From positions 1-45,856 of the forward strand of contig JAJRYY010000006.1 in the NCBI GenBank assembly GCA_024275565.1: DNA of 45,856 bases, written 5' to 3'. Below are positions 40,074 to 45,856 of this stretch, in pieces. Position 1 is the stretch's first letter. Each line of letters begins with the position of its first letter. A program made the translations under genes and the position numbers. Source of the DNA: Planctomycetota bacterium (GTDB lineage Bacteria; Planctomycetota; Phycisphaerae; UBA1845). The notes under the pieces were generated by a model. The model worked only from the letters and a program-made list of their open reading frames with translations. It had not been told where the DNA came from and made no database searches.

Positions 40074-40904
40074 CTACTCGCCCTTCCCATCTCCGGACCA
40101 ATCCTCTGGCAGTTGCATACCACAAACCGGGCATCCTTCCCCGCGATTTACTGCTACATCGGGATGCATCATACACTTCCCAATTGCAGGAACATCAAGT
40201 TTCCGCATCCTGCATCTTTCCTTGTCCAAGCCATCAGCTACGATTTTTTGCTTCTCGGCTGACCAGTAGAATCGTCCGTGCGTCTTTCCATTGATCTCCT
40301 CAAGCGAGATGCTCCAGACCTTCGTCTTTTCGTCGTAAACGATCCGTACCGTGATAGAGTCATTCACATATGGGCGGCCACGCTCCGAAAGCACTGCGTC
40401 CAGGATGAGCATTGGGGAGTCATGAGGGAATGACCATACGCGAAGGCGACTTCTGAAACTCCCTGAAACTGGGCCGCCTTCATCATCTCCGTCGATGGGA
40501 AAAACAGCCACTTTCTCAACTCGACCGTTACCCGTGAGATCAACAAAACCCCCACTGTTCCAGTGCAGCGGTGTTATCGAATCTCGCATATGCAGAATGC
40601 AACGCTTATCTTCTGCAAAGATAAAAGTGTGACCACGGTCCCCCAGCCCGGTGACTGGATAGATGACCCGAACTGCTGTGTAGGTGCTTTCGCGCGTCGC
40701 GTTGACAGTGCCGAACTCGAGCGATCCCTCCGAACGCCAGAAGCTGAAGGATGCTGGAAGATCTGCGATGTCGTTTTTCGCAAGGAGTTTTGCGAATTTG
40801 GCGACATCCTGTTCGCGTCGCGCGGAATGCTTGTCACGGCTTGGGGGCTCTGCAATCGCTGTGGAGAAGTGAGCTATCAAGAGCGCAATCATGGACAAAT
40901 TCAT
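40074..40904 (-). CDS. Secreted protein with C-terminal heavy-metal-binding domain
   Basis: ATG 40904 follows AAGGA by 7 bases and starts a signal peptide, MNLSMIALLIAHFSTAIAEP. The 200-residue central part is rich in beta-strand-like sequence (TFIFAEDKRCILHMRDS, GGFVDLTGNGRVEKVAVFP) and is not recognised. The last 40 residues, IGKCMMHPDVAVNRGEGCPVCGMQL, match the short heavy-metal-binding domain (CPMHP...CPKCGM type) found in copper/silver efflux proteins. A periplasmic metal-sensing or metal-binding role is inferred. It lies against the direction of the dcw genes, 10 bases downstream of a truncated partner, and its ribosome binding site overlaps that partner's stop codon. Confidence 0.75.
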   Translation of the reverse strand: MNLSMIALLIAHFSTAIAEPPSRDKHSARREQDVAKFAKLLAKNDIADLPASFSFWRSEGSLEFGTVNATRESTYTAVRVIYPVTGLGDRGHTFIFAEDKRCILHMRDSITPLHWNSGGFVDLTGNGRVEKVAVFPIDGDDEGGPVSGSFRSRLRVWSFPHDSPMLILDAVLSERGRPYVNDSITVRIVYDEKTKVWSISLEEINGKTHGRFYWSAEKQKIVADGLDKERCRMRKLDVPAIGKCMMHPDVAVNRGEGCPVCGMQLPEDWSGDGKGE

Positions 40905-40914
40905 AGGTGTTTCC

Positions 40915-41154
40915 TTACTGCTGATTCTGTAACAGTCGCGGTTTGCCCGGCAACTCAAGGGTTGCGGCAGTTGGGGAATCAACCCCAGATCCGATCCCTG
41001 TGCTTACTGAAAGCACGACCTGGACGGTGAGCTTCGGCGATCCACCAACGACGAACCACTTCCCTCCGACCCGCTGAACTAAGTTCGCCGTCGTGCTGTA
41101 GGTGCCATTAGCACGAACGCGACGCGTGCCAGTGTATTGCTTCAGTCGGAATTG
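40915..41154 (-). pseudogene. 3' fragment of an unknown gene, truncated at a palindrome
   Basis: On the minus strand the frame reads QFRLKQYTGTRRVRANGTYS and then TANLVQRVGGKWFVVGGSPK, with natural-looking composition, and ends in TAA 10 bases before the metal-binding gene, an operon-like junction. Reading backwards toward its start, the sequence runs into the centre of a perfect 23-bp inverted repeat at 41154/41157. Beyond that point the DNA is simply the inverted copy of the gene's own sequence. No start codon or ribosome binding site belongs to it. I interpret it as the remnant of a gene whose 5' part was lost in a fold-back rearrangement. The family is unknown. Confidence 0.55.
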
Positions 41155-41179
41155 AACAATTCCGACTGAAGCAATACAC
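41132..41179. repeat. Perfect 23-bp inverted repeat with 2-base loop
   Basis: The left arm starts GTGTATTGCTTCAGTCGG (41132-41154); after AA, the right arm (41157-41179) is its exact reverse complement. No T-tract follows. It marks the breakpoint of the truncated minus-strand gene. Confidence 0.95.
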
Positions 41180-41299
41180 ATGTACCATGTCATGGGCCAA
41201 CGCAACCCGGTTGTTCGGCAGGAAGCCCGCACCCGCCCCGGAAAAAAGAAGGACGTCCGGGACGCACCCTGCGCGGCTGCTCATGACGCGGATGGTGGA

Positions 41300-41341
41300 G
41301 GCAGGTCAACCTTTCGCCTTGAGGCGAAAGAACGACCTGCC
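41300..41341. repeat. Double-stem palindromic element
   Basis: GGCAGGTC, AAC, CTTTCGCC, TTGA, GGCGAAAG, AAC, GACCTGCC: two nested perfect 8-bp stems separated by an AAC on each side. It is probably a small dispersed REP-like element. Confidence 0.75.
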
Positions 41342-41378
41342 CTACCAGTCTGGCTTATCCGCAAGTGGCGTCGCAAGA

Positions 41379-41403
41379 CCACTGGCGGACAAGCCGCCGG
41401 TGG
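41379..41403. repeat. Palindromic element, 10-bp stem
   Basis: CCACTGGCGG (41379-41388), ACAAG, CCGCCGGTGG (41394-41403), one T-G wobble, followed by caccc. With the flank it carries the reverse complement of the GGGTGCCAC core seen at 40024. Confidence 0.7.
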
Positions 41404-41434
41404 CACCCGGCGTTTTCGTGCTGGTATGAGCGTC

Positions 41435-41473
41435 GGTCATCGACTCCCCCACCTCCGAGGAGGTGGGCCACCC
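41435..41473 (+). repeat. Covarying hairpin element, copy A
   Basis: The flank tcatcgactcc precedes CCCACCTCC-ga-GGAGGTGGG, a 9-bp perfect stem with GA centre, and ccaccc follows. The flanks are shared with the copies at 44182-44222 and 44104-44140, but the stem sequence differs while pairing is kept. Confidence 0.75.
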
Positions 41474-41504
41474 TGCTCCAAGTGCATCTCCCGCCGATAC
41501 TCTC

Positions 41505-41534
41505 TTGCACTTGTCTTCAACCTGCCGGTATCAT
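41505..41534 (+). promoter_or_regulatory. Sigma70-type promoter before murC
   Basis: TTGCAC (41505-41510), 18 bases, TATCAT (41529-41534). Both hexamers match at 5 of 6. It lies between the inserted segment and murC and would let murC, murB, ddl and ftsQ be expressed despite the interruption. Confidence 0.55.
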
Positions 41535-41700
41535 CGTCTCAGCCACCCTGTCAGGATTGGAGAGAAAGTTGCCCGCGCGACGATGATGGGTGCAGGCACC
41601 TACCTTTCAAAGAGAGATCAAAATCGTGCAGCTTTTTCAAATGCATCAGTTATTATGCACGCAGACGGCGCGGGCGCGGTTGCGACTGCCCGAGATCGAT

Positions 41701-43119
41701 ATGCGTGGAAAAAAGATACATCTCATCGGCATCGGCGGATGCGGGATGCGGGGGGCGGCGGGCCTGCTTCTGCAGTGCGGAGCCGTCGTGTCCGGATCGG
41801 ATCGCGGCAAATTCGACGGTTTCGACGAGCTGACGGAAGCGGGCGCGAGGATTCATGTGGGTCAGCACCCGGACAACATCCCGGCTGATGTGGATTGCGT
41901 CGTATACAGTGCGGCTGTCCCCGACGCGAACCCGGAACTACAGGCTGCGAGAGCGTCTTCGGAAGAAAATCCTGCCTGTTCGACCATCAAATATGCACAG
42001 TTGCTCGGTTCGCTCATGCACCTCCGCAGCGGCGTCGCCATCGCCGGAACGCATGGCAAGAGCACAACATCCGCCATGACCGCCCATCTTTTCCGAACCG
42101 CAGGCCTCGACCCCTCCTTCGTCATCGGGGCGAACGTCGAGCAGCTTGGCGGTGGATCGGGCGTGGGCATGGGCGAGCATTTCATCGTAGAAGCCTGCGA
42201 ATTCGACCGATCCTTCCTGCACCTCGAACCGAAATACGCGGCCATCCTGAACATCGAAGCCGACCACCTCGATTGCTACCGCGACCTGAACGACATCGTG
42301 GACGCATTCTCGGAATTCGCCGCTCAGGTCGATCCCGACGGTTTGATCGTCACCCCGCAGGACGACGTCTACGCCGCAGCCGCCGTCGCAAACGCATCCG
42401 CCCGTGTCGAGACGATCGGGTTCGATAACCGCTCCACCTGGGAAGCACGCAATCTCAGCGAAGAGAACGGCAGGCTCCGCGAAGAGGGCAGCAGGCAGAC
42501 CTTTGACGTCTTGTTCGAGGGCGTGGAATTGTTCTCCGCGTCACTGTCGCTTTGCGGGCAGCACAACGTCTCCAACGCGCTGACAGCCATCGCCCTCGCA
42601 TGGAACGCTGGTGCGACGCGGGAAGCATTGTCCGAGGGCATCGCATCGTTCACGGGGGTCGATCGACGCTTGACGCTGGTGGGCAGCGAGAATGGCATTA
42701 CGGTCCTCGACGACTACGCCCACCACCCCACCGAAATCAGTGTCACCCTGAACGCGATCCGTCTGCGATACCGCCCTTCCCGCCTCTGGGTCGTCTTCCA
42801 GCCACACCAGCACTCGCGCACGCGGATCCTCATGGACGCCTTCGCCAAGTGCTTCTCCGCCGCAGACGAGGTCATCATTCCGCGCATCTACCGATCGCGG
42901 GACTCGCAGAACGATGTGGACACGACCAGTGCAGCCATGCTCGTGGACCGCATCGAAAAAAATGGCGTGAAGGTCCGACATATGGCTGACATGGACAGCA
43001 TTGCAGACGCAATTCAGCATGAGTGGGCCAGCGGCGATGTTGTCGTTACAATGGGGGCGGGCGATATATGGAAGCTGGCGAATGAATTGGCTGGAAGGAT
43101 TCGACGGAGCGGTCACTGA
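41701..43119 (+). CDS. murC: UDP-N-acetylmuramate:L-alanine ligase
   Basis: MurC adds the first stem amino acid. The N-domain begins GKKIHLIGIGGCGMRGAAGLLL; the P-loop GTHGKSTTS starts near residue 116. These are followed by EACEFDRSFLHLEPKYAAILNIEADHLDCY, the MurC-specific DDYAHHPTEI in the C-domain, and FQPHQHSRT with its conserved His. The ATG at 41701 places the start at the canonical position; in-frame ATG 41641 and GTG 41590 would add N-terminal residues and cannot be excluded. The 3' end overlaps murB by 38 bases. The base composition here is visibly more GC-rich, with fewer A/T-ending codons, than murE-ftsW. Confidence 0.95.
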   Translation: MRGKKIHLIGIGGCGMRGAAGLLLQCGAVVSGSDRGKFDGFDELTEAGARIHVGQHPDNIPADVDCVVYSAAVPDANPELQAARASSEENPACSTIKYAQLLGSLMHLRSGVAIAGTHGKSTTSAMTAHLFRTAGLDPSFVIGANVEQLGGGSGVGMGEHFIVEACEFDRSFLHLEPKYAAILNIEADHLDCYRDLNDIVDAFSEFAAQVDPDGLIVTPQDDVYAAAAVANASARVETIGFDNRSTWEARNLSEENGRLREEGSRQTFDVLFEGVELFSASLSLCGQHNVSNALTAIALAWNAGATREALSEGIASFTGVDRRLTLVGSENGITVLDDYAHHPTEISVTLNAIRLRYRPSRLWVVFQPHQHSRTRILMDAFAKCFSAADEVIIPRIYRSRDSQNDVDTTSAAMLVDRIEKNGVKVRHMADMDSIADAIQHEWASGDVVVTMGAGDIWKLANELAGRIRRSGH

Positions 43120-44011
43120 CGATGCACCGCTCGCAAAACACACGTCTTTTCGCCTCGGCGGACCGGCTGCGTGGATGGTCTCTCCGCGTAATGAGACCGC
43201 CCTTTCCGACCTGATCCACCGCGCCCGGACAGCCAATATAGAGATGAAAATCCTCGGTCGCGGTGCCAATGTACTCGTCTCCGATGCCGGTTTTGATGGC
43301 GTGGTCGTCCGACTGGACGCAGATACCTTTACGGCGTCGCGTTTTGAGGCGGGTGCGGAGGGTGAGGCGAGTGCGGTGGTGGCTGGCGGTGGCGTGGATT
43401 TGTACACGCTGGCTGGTGAATGTGCTCGACGCGGACTGGCTGGTCTCGAAGCTCTGGCGGGTATCCCCGCGACGCTGGGCGGTGCGGTCCGAATGAACGC
43501 TGGCGGGAAATATGGTGATATCGCAGGCGTGGTGGAAAGCGTGACTGTTGTCGATTCGGAGGGCAATCTCAAGGTGCAGCCGCGGAACGATTGTGCCTTC
43601 GGATATCGCCGGTCGAATCTGGAGGGTTCGTTCGCAACGTCGGTCCGACTGCAACTTCAACCCGAAGACCCCGCCAGGACTCTGGAGCGATTCCACAGCA
43701 TCTGGGAGGAGAAAAAGGCGAGTCAGCCCTTCAGCCACAAGAGCGCGGGGTGTATTTTCAAGAACCCCGAAGGGACGTCCGCCGGTGCATTGATCGATCA
43801 GGCGGGCCTGAAAGGTACATCGTGCGGAGCAGCCGTTGTATCCGAGAAACATGCCAATTTCATCGTTACCAGTACTGATACGACGAGTGACGACGTTTTA
43901 GCGCTGATCGACACGATCAAGGATACCGTGAAGCGTCGTTTCGATATAGAATTGGAGACCGAGATCGATGTATGGACGCCCGTTGGCGCGGGGGTCGGCA
44001 GGACTTTGTAG
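43082..44011 (+). CDS. murB: UDP-N-acetylenolpyruvoylglucosamine reductase
   Basis: MurB reduces enolpyruvyl-UDP-GlcNAc to UDP-MurNAc with FAD and NADPH. Motifs are HTSFRLGGPAAWMV, ILGRGANVLVSDAGFDGVVV (FAD site), LAGIPATLGGAVRMNAGGKYGD, CAFGYRRS, and SAGCIFKNPEGTSAGALID, where the residue after Ala-Gly is Cys instead of the usual catalytic Ser (SAGSxFKNP), as in some type II enzymes. The C-terminus is ANFIVTSTDTTSDDVLALI and ETEIDVW. ATG 43082 has GGAAG 6 bases upstream and lies inside the murC end; a longer frame from 43001 has no similarity. Confidence 0.94.
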   Translation: MNWLEGFDGAVTDDAPLAKHTSFRLGGPAAWMVSPRNETALSDLIHRARTANIEMKILGRGANVLVSDAGFDGVVVRLDADTFTASRFEAGAEGEASAVVAGGGVDLYTLAGECARRGLAGLEALAGIPATLGGAVRMNAGGKYGDIAGVVESVTVVDSEGNLKVQPRNDCAFGYRRSNLEGSFATSVRLQLQPEDPARTLERFHSIWEEKKASQPFSHKSAGCIFKNPEGTSAGALIDQAGLKGTSCGAAVVSEKHANFIVTSTDTTSDDVLALIDTIKDTVKRRFDIELETEIDVWTPVGAGVGRTL

Positions 44012-44029
44012 GGCAGGCTGTTGCCTGCC
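44012..44029. repeat. Palindrome directly after the murB stop
   Basis: GGCAGGC-TGTT-GCCTGCC begins at the base after the TAG stop of murB. No T-tract follows, so it is probably REP-like rather than a terminator. Confidence 0.7.
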
Positions 44030-44055
44030 GCAAGCGTCTCGAACGGAGCGAACGG

Positions 44056-44121
44056 ATGTCTGGCCCGCCTCTTCAGGATGTCTGGCCCACCCCTTCAGGA
44101 TGTGTGGCCCGCCTCTTTAGA
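44056..44121. repeat. 22-bp tandem array, three units, leading into a hairpin element
   Basis: Units start at 44056, 44078 and 44100 and are variants of tctggcccgcctcttcagg. The third unit is the left half of the hairpin element copy C (44104-44140), so half of the element appears to have been tandemly copied. Confidence 0.85.
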
Positions 44122-44140
44122 GGTGGGGGAGCCGATGATT
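44104..44140 (-). repeat. Covarying hairpin element, copy C (inverted)
   Basis: On the minus strand, tcatcggctcc is followed by CCCACCTCT-aa-AGAGGCGGG and ccac. The stem has one A-C mismatch. The orientation is opposite to copies A and B. Confidence 0.65.
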
Positions 44141-44181
44141 CACGACACCACCGACCGTCGAACGCCACCTGCAAGGCACGC

Positions 44182-44222
44182 TATCATCGACTCCCCCATG
44201 TCTGAAGACATGGGCCACCCAG
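44182..44222 (+). repeat. Covarying hairpin element, copy B
   Basis: tatcatcgactcc, then CCCATGTCT-ga-AGACATGGG and ccaccc. The stem is perfect, and six of its nine pairs form a different sequence from copy A, while the flanks and GA centre are the same. Confidence 0.75.
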
Positions 44223-44277
44223 TCATCATGAGATGGAAAGGGGTCGGGAGTCGTACTTCCCAGTCCGAGGCAGGAAA

Positions 44278-45294
44278 ATGAAATCAAACGCATCCATACA
44301 AAGCACGAGTACTCCAGAGGTCGCCCCTGTCAGCGTTTCCGCGAACGTCGCAGCCAAGGACATCCGCTCGCTCGACATCACCGTACTCGCGGGCGGTCCG
44401 GGTATGGAGCGGGAGGTCAGCAAGGAAAGCGGATCGATGGTGCGTGATGCACTGACCCGGATCGGACACCGCGTATCACTTTGCGATATTGGTCCGGACG
44501 ATCTTACCGCTCTGGATCGCGTGGCTGACGTCGTTTTCATCGCATTGCACGGCGAATTTGGCGAAGATGGCGCAGTCCAGACGATCCTCGACGAGCGGGG
44601 AATGGCTTACACGGGTACGGGTGCAGACGCGTCTGCCCTGGCGATGGATAAAATCAACACCAAGGCAACATTCATCGAAACCGGCATCCCGACGCCCAAA
44701 TTCGACCTCATCAAACCGGCACGCATCGACGCCGCCATCGAAGCAGCCATCCTGCCCGTCGTCGTCAAACCGCGAAGCTCAGGGAGCAGCGTCCATACCT
44801 ACATCGCCCGTGACATCGAAACGCTACGATCCTCGCTGGAGACCGTCGTCGGCGAATATGGCGAGGCGCTTGTGGAACAGTATATTCAGGGAATCGAACT
44901 GACCGTCGGTATTTTCGGTGACCGTGCGCTGCCCGTCTGCGAAATCCGAACACACCGGTAATTTTACAATTACGAGGCGAAATATCTCGACGACGACACA
45001 GAGTACCTCTTCGATATCGGCCTCCCCGCCGAATTGCTAGAACAGGTGCAGGAGATGAGCCTTAAAGCGTTCAAGGCGGTCGGGTGTCGCGACTTTGGCC
45101 GCGTGGACTGGATGGTCGACAACAAATTACAAAATTCCACCAATACGCCGAAACCCTTTGCGATCGAGATCAACACCATCCCCGGAATGACAAGCCACTC
45201 GCTTCTGCCCAAGGCAGCCGCCCGGTGTGACATCACTTTCGATCAACTGTGTCAAAGCGTGATTGAGATGGCAATCAGTCGGATGTCAATATGA
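44278..45294 (+). pseudogene. ddl: D-alanine:D-alanine ligase with one in-frame stop codon
   Basis: Ddl makes D-Ala-D-Ala for MurF. The frame starts at ATG 44278 (GAGG upstream) and reads through all family blocks: VLAGGPGMEREVSKESG, FIALHGEFGEDGAVQ, YTGTGADASALAMDK, VVVKPRSSGSSV, EQYIQGIELTVGIF and CEIRTHR. It then meets TAA at 44959-44961. Without any frameshift it continues FYNYEAKYLDDDTEY, DFGRVDWMV, and EINTIPGMTSHSLLPKAA to a normal end at 45294. The family usually has Glu before FYDYEAKY, so the TAA most simply derives from GAA by one change. The severed C-terminal part contains Mg/ATP-binding residues, so the short product should be inactive. Sequencing error, a recent nonsense mutation, or read-through are all possible. 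A second ddl elsewhere would be expected if the lesion is real. Confidence 0.88.
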
Positions 45295-45856
45295 TGGGCT
45301 GGTTCAAAGGTAAAAAACCCGGAAAGCGGTCGTCTAAAAAGAAACGCCCCGTGTCGAAGATGGATCCCGAAACCCGGCGGCGGATCATCCTTCGCACCGT
45401 GCAGACCATCGCCATCGGCCTCGTCCTGGCAGCCGGCGTCTGGGGTGTCAGGAATCTGGAATCTTATGTCCACGCGCGGGGTTCCTACAACGTCGAACCG
45501 GACATCCGTTACAACAACCTTCCAGACTCACTCGCAGACTATGTGCACGCTGTCGTCGAACAGGTGATTTCCGGTCGACCATGGATAGACGATCGCCTCT
45601 GCCGCGACATCGCCTTCGCACTCGACGACAGTGCGTGGGTCGCTCGTGTCGCCACCGTCAAACGATTCGCACCCGGACGTATCGTCATCGATTGTCGCTA
45701 TCGTGACCCCTTCGCCCTCGTCCAGCAGAATGACGTATTCTACCTGCTGGCCCGTGACAGCGTCCGACTCCCCGGAACCTTCGCCTACCACCCTGGTTTC
45801 CCCGTGATCCAGGAATCGCTGGGGGCTCCTCCCGCTGCCGGGCGACCCTGGCCTGG
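45291..45856 (+). CDS. FtsQ-like cell division protein, 5' part (cut by window end)
   Basis: The start codon ATG 45291 overlaps the ddl stop (ATGA), and the frame is open to the last base. The cytoplasmic stub is strongly basic (KGKKPGKRSSKKKRP). One membrane helix follows (VQTIAIGLVLAAGVWGV, about residues 38-54), then a periplasmic domain with VARVATVKRFAPGRIVIDCRYRDPFALVQ and FYLLARDSVRLPG. These match the POTRA-to-beta-domain transition and the P-x-A-x-V-type motif of FtsQ/DivIB. Position directly after ddl is the classical place of ftsQ. The name remains probable, not certain, since the C-terminus is missing. Confidence 0.8.
   Translation, partial: MMGWFKGKKPGKRSSKKKRPVSKMDPETRRRIILRTVQTIAIGLVLAAGVWGVRNLESYVHARGSYNVEPDIRYNNLPDSLADYVHAVVEQVISGRPWIDDRLCRDIAFALDDSAWVARVATVKRFAPGRIVIDCRYRDPFALVQQNDVFYLLARDSVRLPGTFAYHPGFPVIQESLGAPPAAGRPWP

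Noticed and set aside
40022..41475. Insertion sequence or composite transposon
   Set aside because: No transposase or target-site duplication is visible; only short palindromes border the segment.
41180..41833. Plus-strand frame of 217 residues before murC
   Set aside because: It is built across several palindromic repeats and overlaps murC in another frame; it is Arg/Cys/Ser-rich without domains.
44959..44961. Recoding of the ddl stop as selenocysteine or pyrrolysine
   Set aside because: The codon is TAA, not TGA or TAG, and the expected residue is Glu.

Overview
The window looks like chromosomal DNA of a planctomycete, most likely class Phycisphaerae. The evidence is a Planctomycetes/Verrucomicrobia-restricted protein (Minf_1886/TIGR04138 type, 5065-5595), a beta-propeller/Ig/dockerin lipoprotein and a pseudopilin of the styles common in that group, and a dcw (division and cell wall) cluster whose MurE carries the DNPR signature of meso-diaminopimelate ligases. 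No phage, plasmid, CRISPR or transposase gene is visible. All functional calls are made by eye from motifs; no database search was run.

Layout. 1-10.7 kb holds mostly housekeeping genes: a 3' gene fragment, a pseudopilin, tRNA-Arg(TCG), divergent pyrD/coaD, tatA, the Minf_1886 gene, a RicT/PSP1-like gene with a very long basic tail, trxA, an LpxL-type acyltransferase with a small upstream partner, and queA. 10.7-22.8 kb is an envelope and secretion region: a BNR/dockerin lipoprotein behind a strong sigma70-type promoter and a repeat-filled leader, a C2H2 zinc-finger/AT-hook protein, a tiny lipoprotein, three lipoprotein-type metallopeptidases (M3, PF10023-like, M1-like), a candidate structured RNA ending in an intrinsic terminator, and hsp20. 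23.0-27.2 kb holds miaA, an ABC-2 transporter pair and a GT4 glycosyltransferase.

From 27.4 kb to the end runs the dcw cluster: mraZ, rsmH, a LysM membrane protein, ftsL-like, ftsI, murE, murF, mraY, ftsW, murG, murC, murB, ddl and ftsQ-like (cut by the window end). These genes make UDP-MurNAc-pentapeptide, lipid I and lipid II, and provide the septal transglycosylase/transpeptidase pair. Spacing is tight or overlapping except at mraZ|rsmH, murG|murC and murB|ddl. The murG|murC gap contains an opposite-strand metal-binding-domain gene, a truncated gene ending in a perfect 23-bp palindrome, and several palindromic repeats. murC then has its own promoter-like sequence. The ddl frame is interrupted by a single in-frame TAA.

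The most unusual property is genome-style rather than a gene cassette. Short tandem duplications (10-22 bp units, 2 to about 9 copies, each place with its own sequence) sit exactly on or just after the stop codons of many unrelated genes: pseudopilin, pyrD, tatA, ricT, lpxL-like, small lipoprotein, M3 peptidase, PF10023 peptidase, hsp20, ABC permease and mraZ. Several of them repeat the stop codon in all three frames. Related arrays occur in some 5' regions and as in-frame repeats in disordered protein linkers. A second repeat class, small hairpins with conserved flanks and covarying stems, clusters at the loose joints of the dcw operon.
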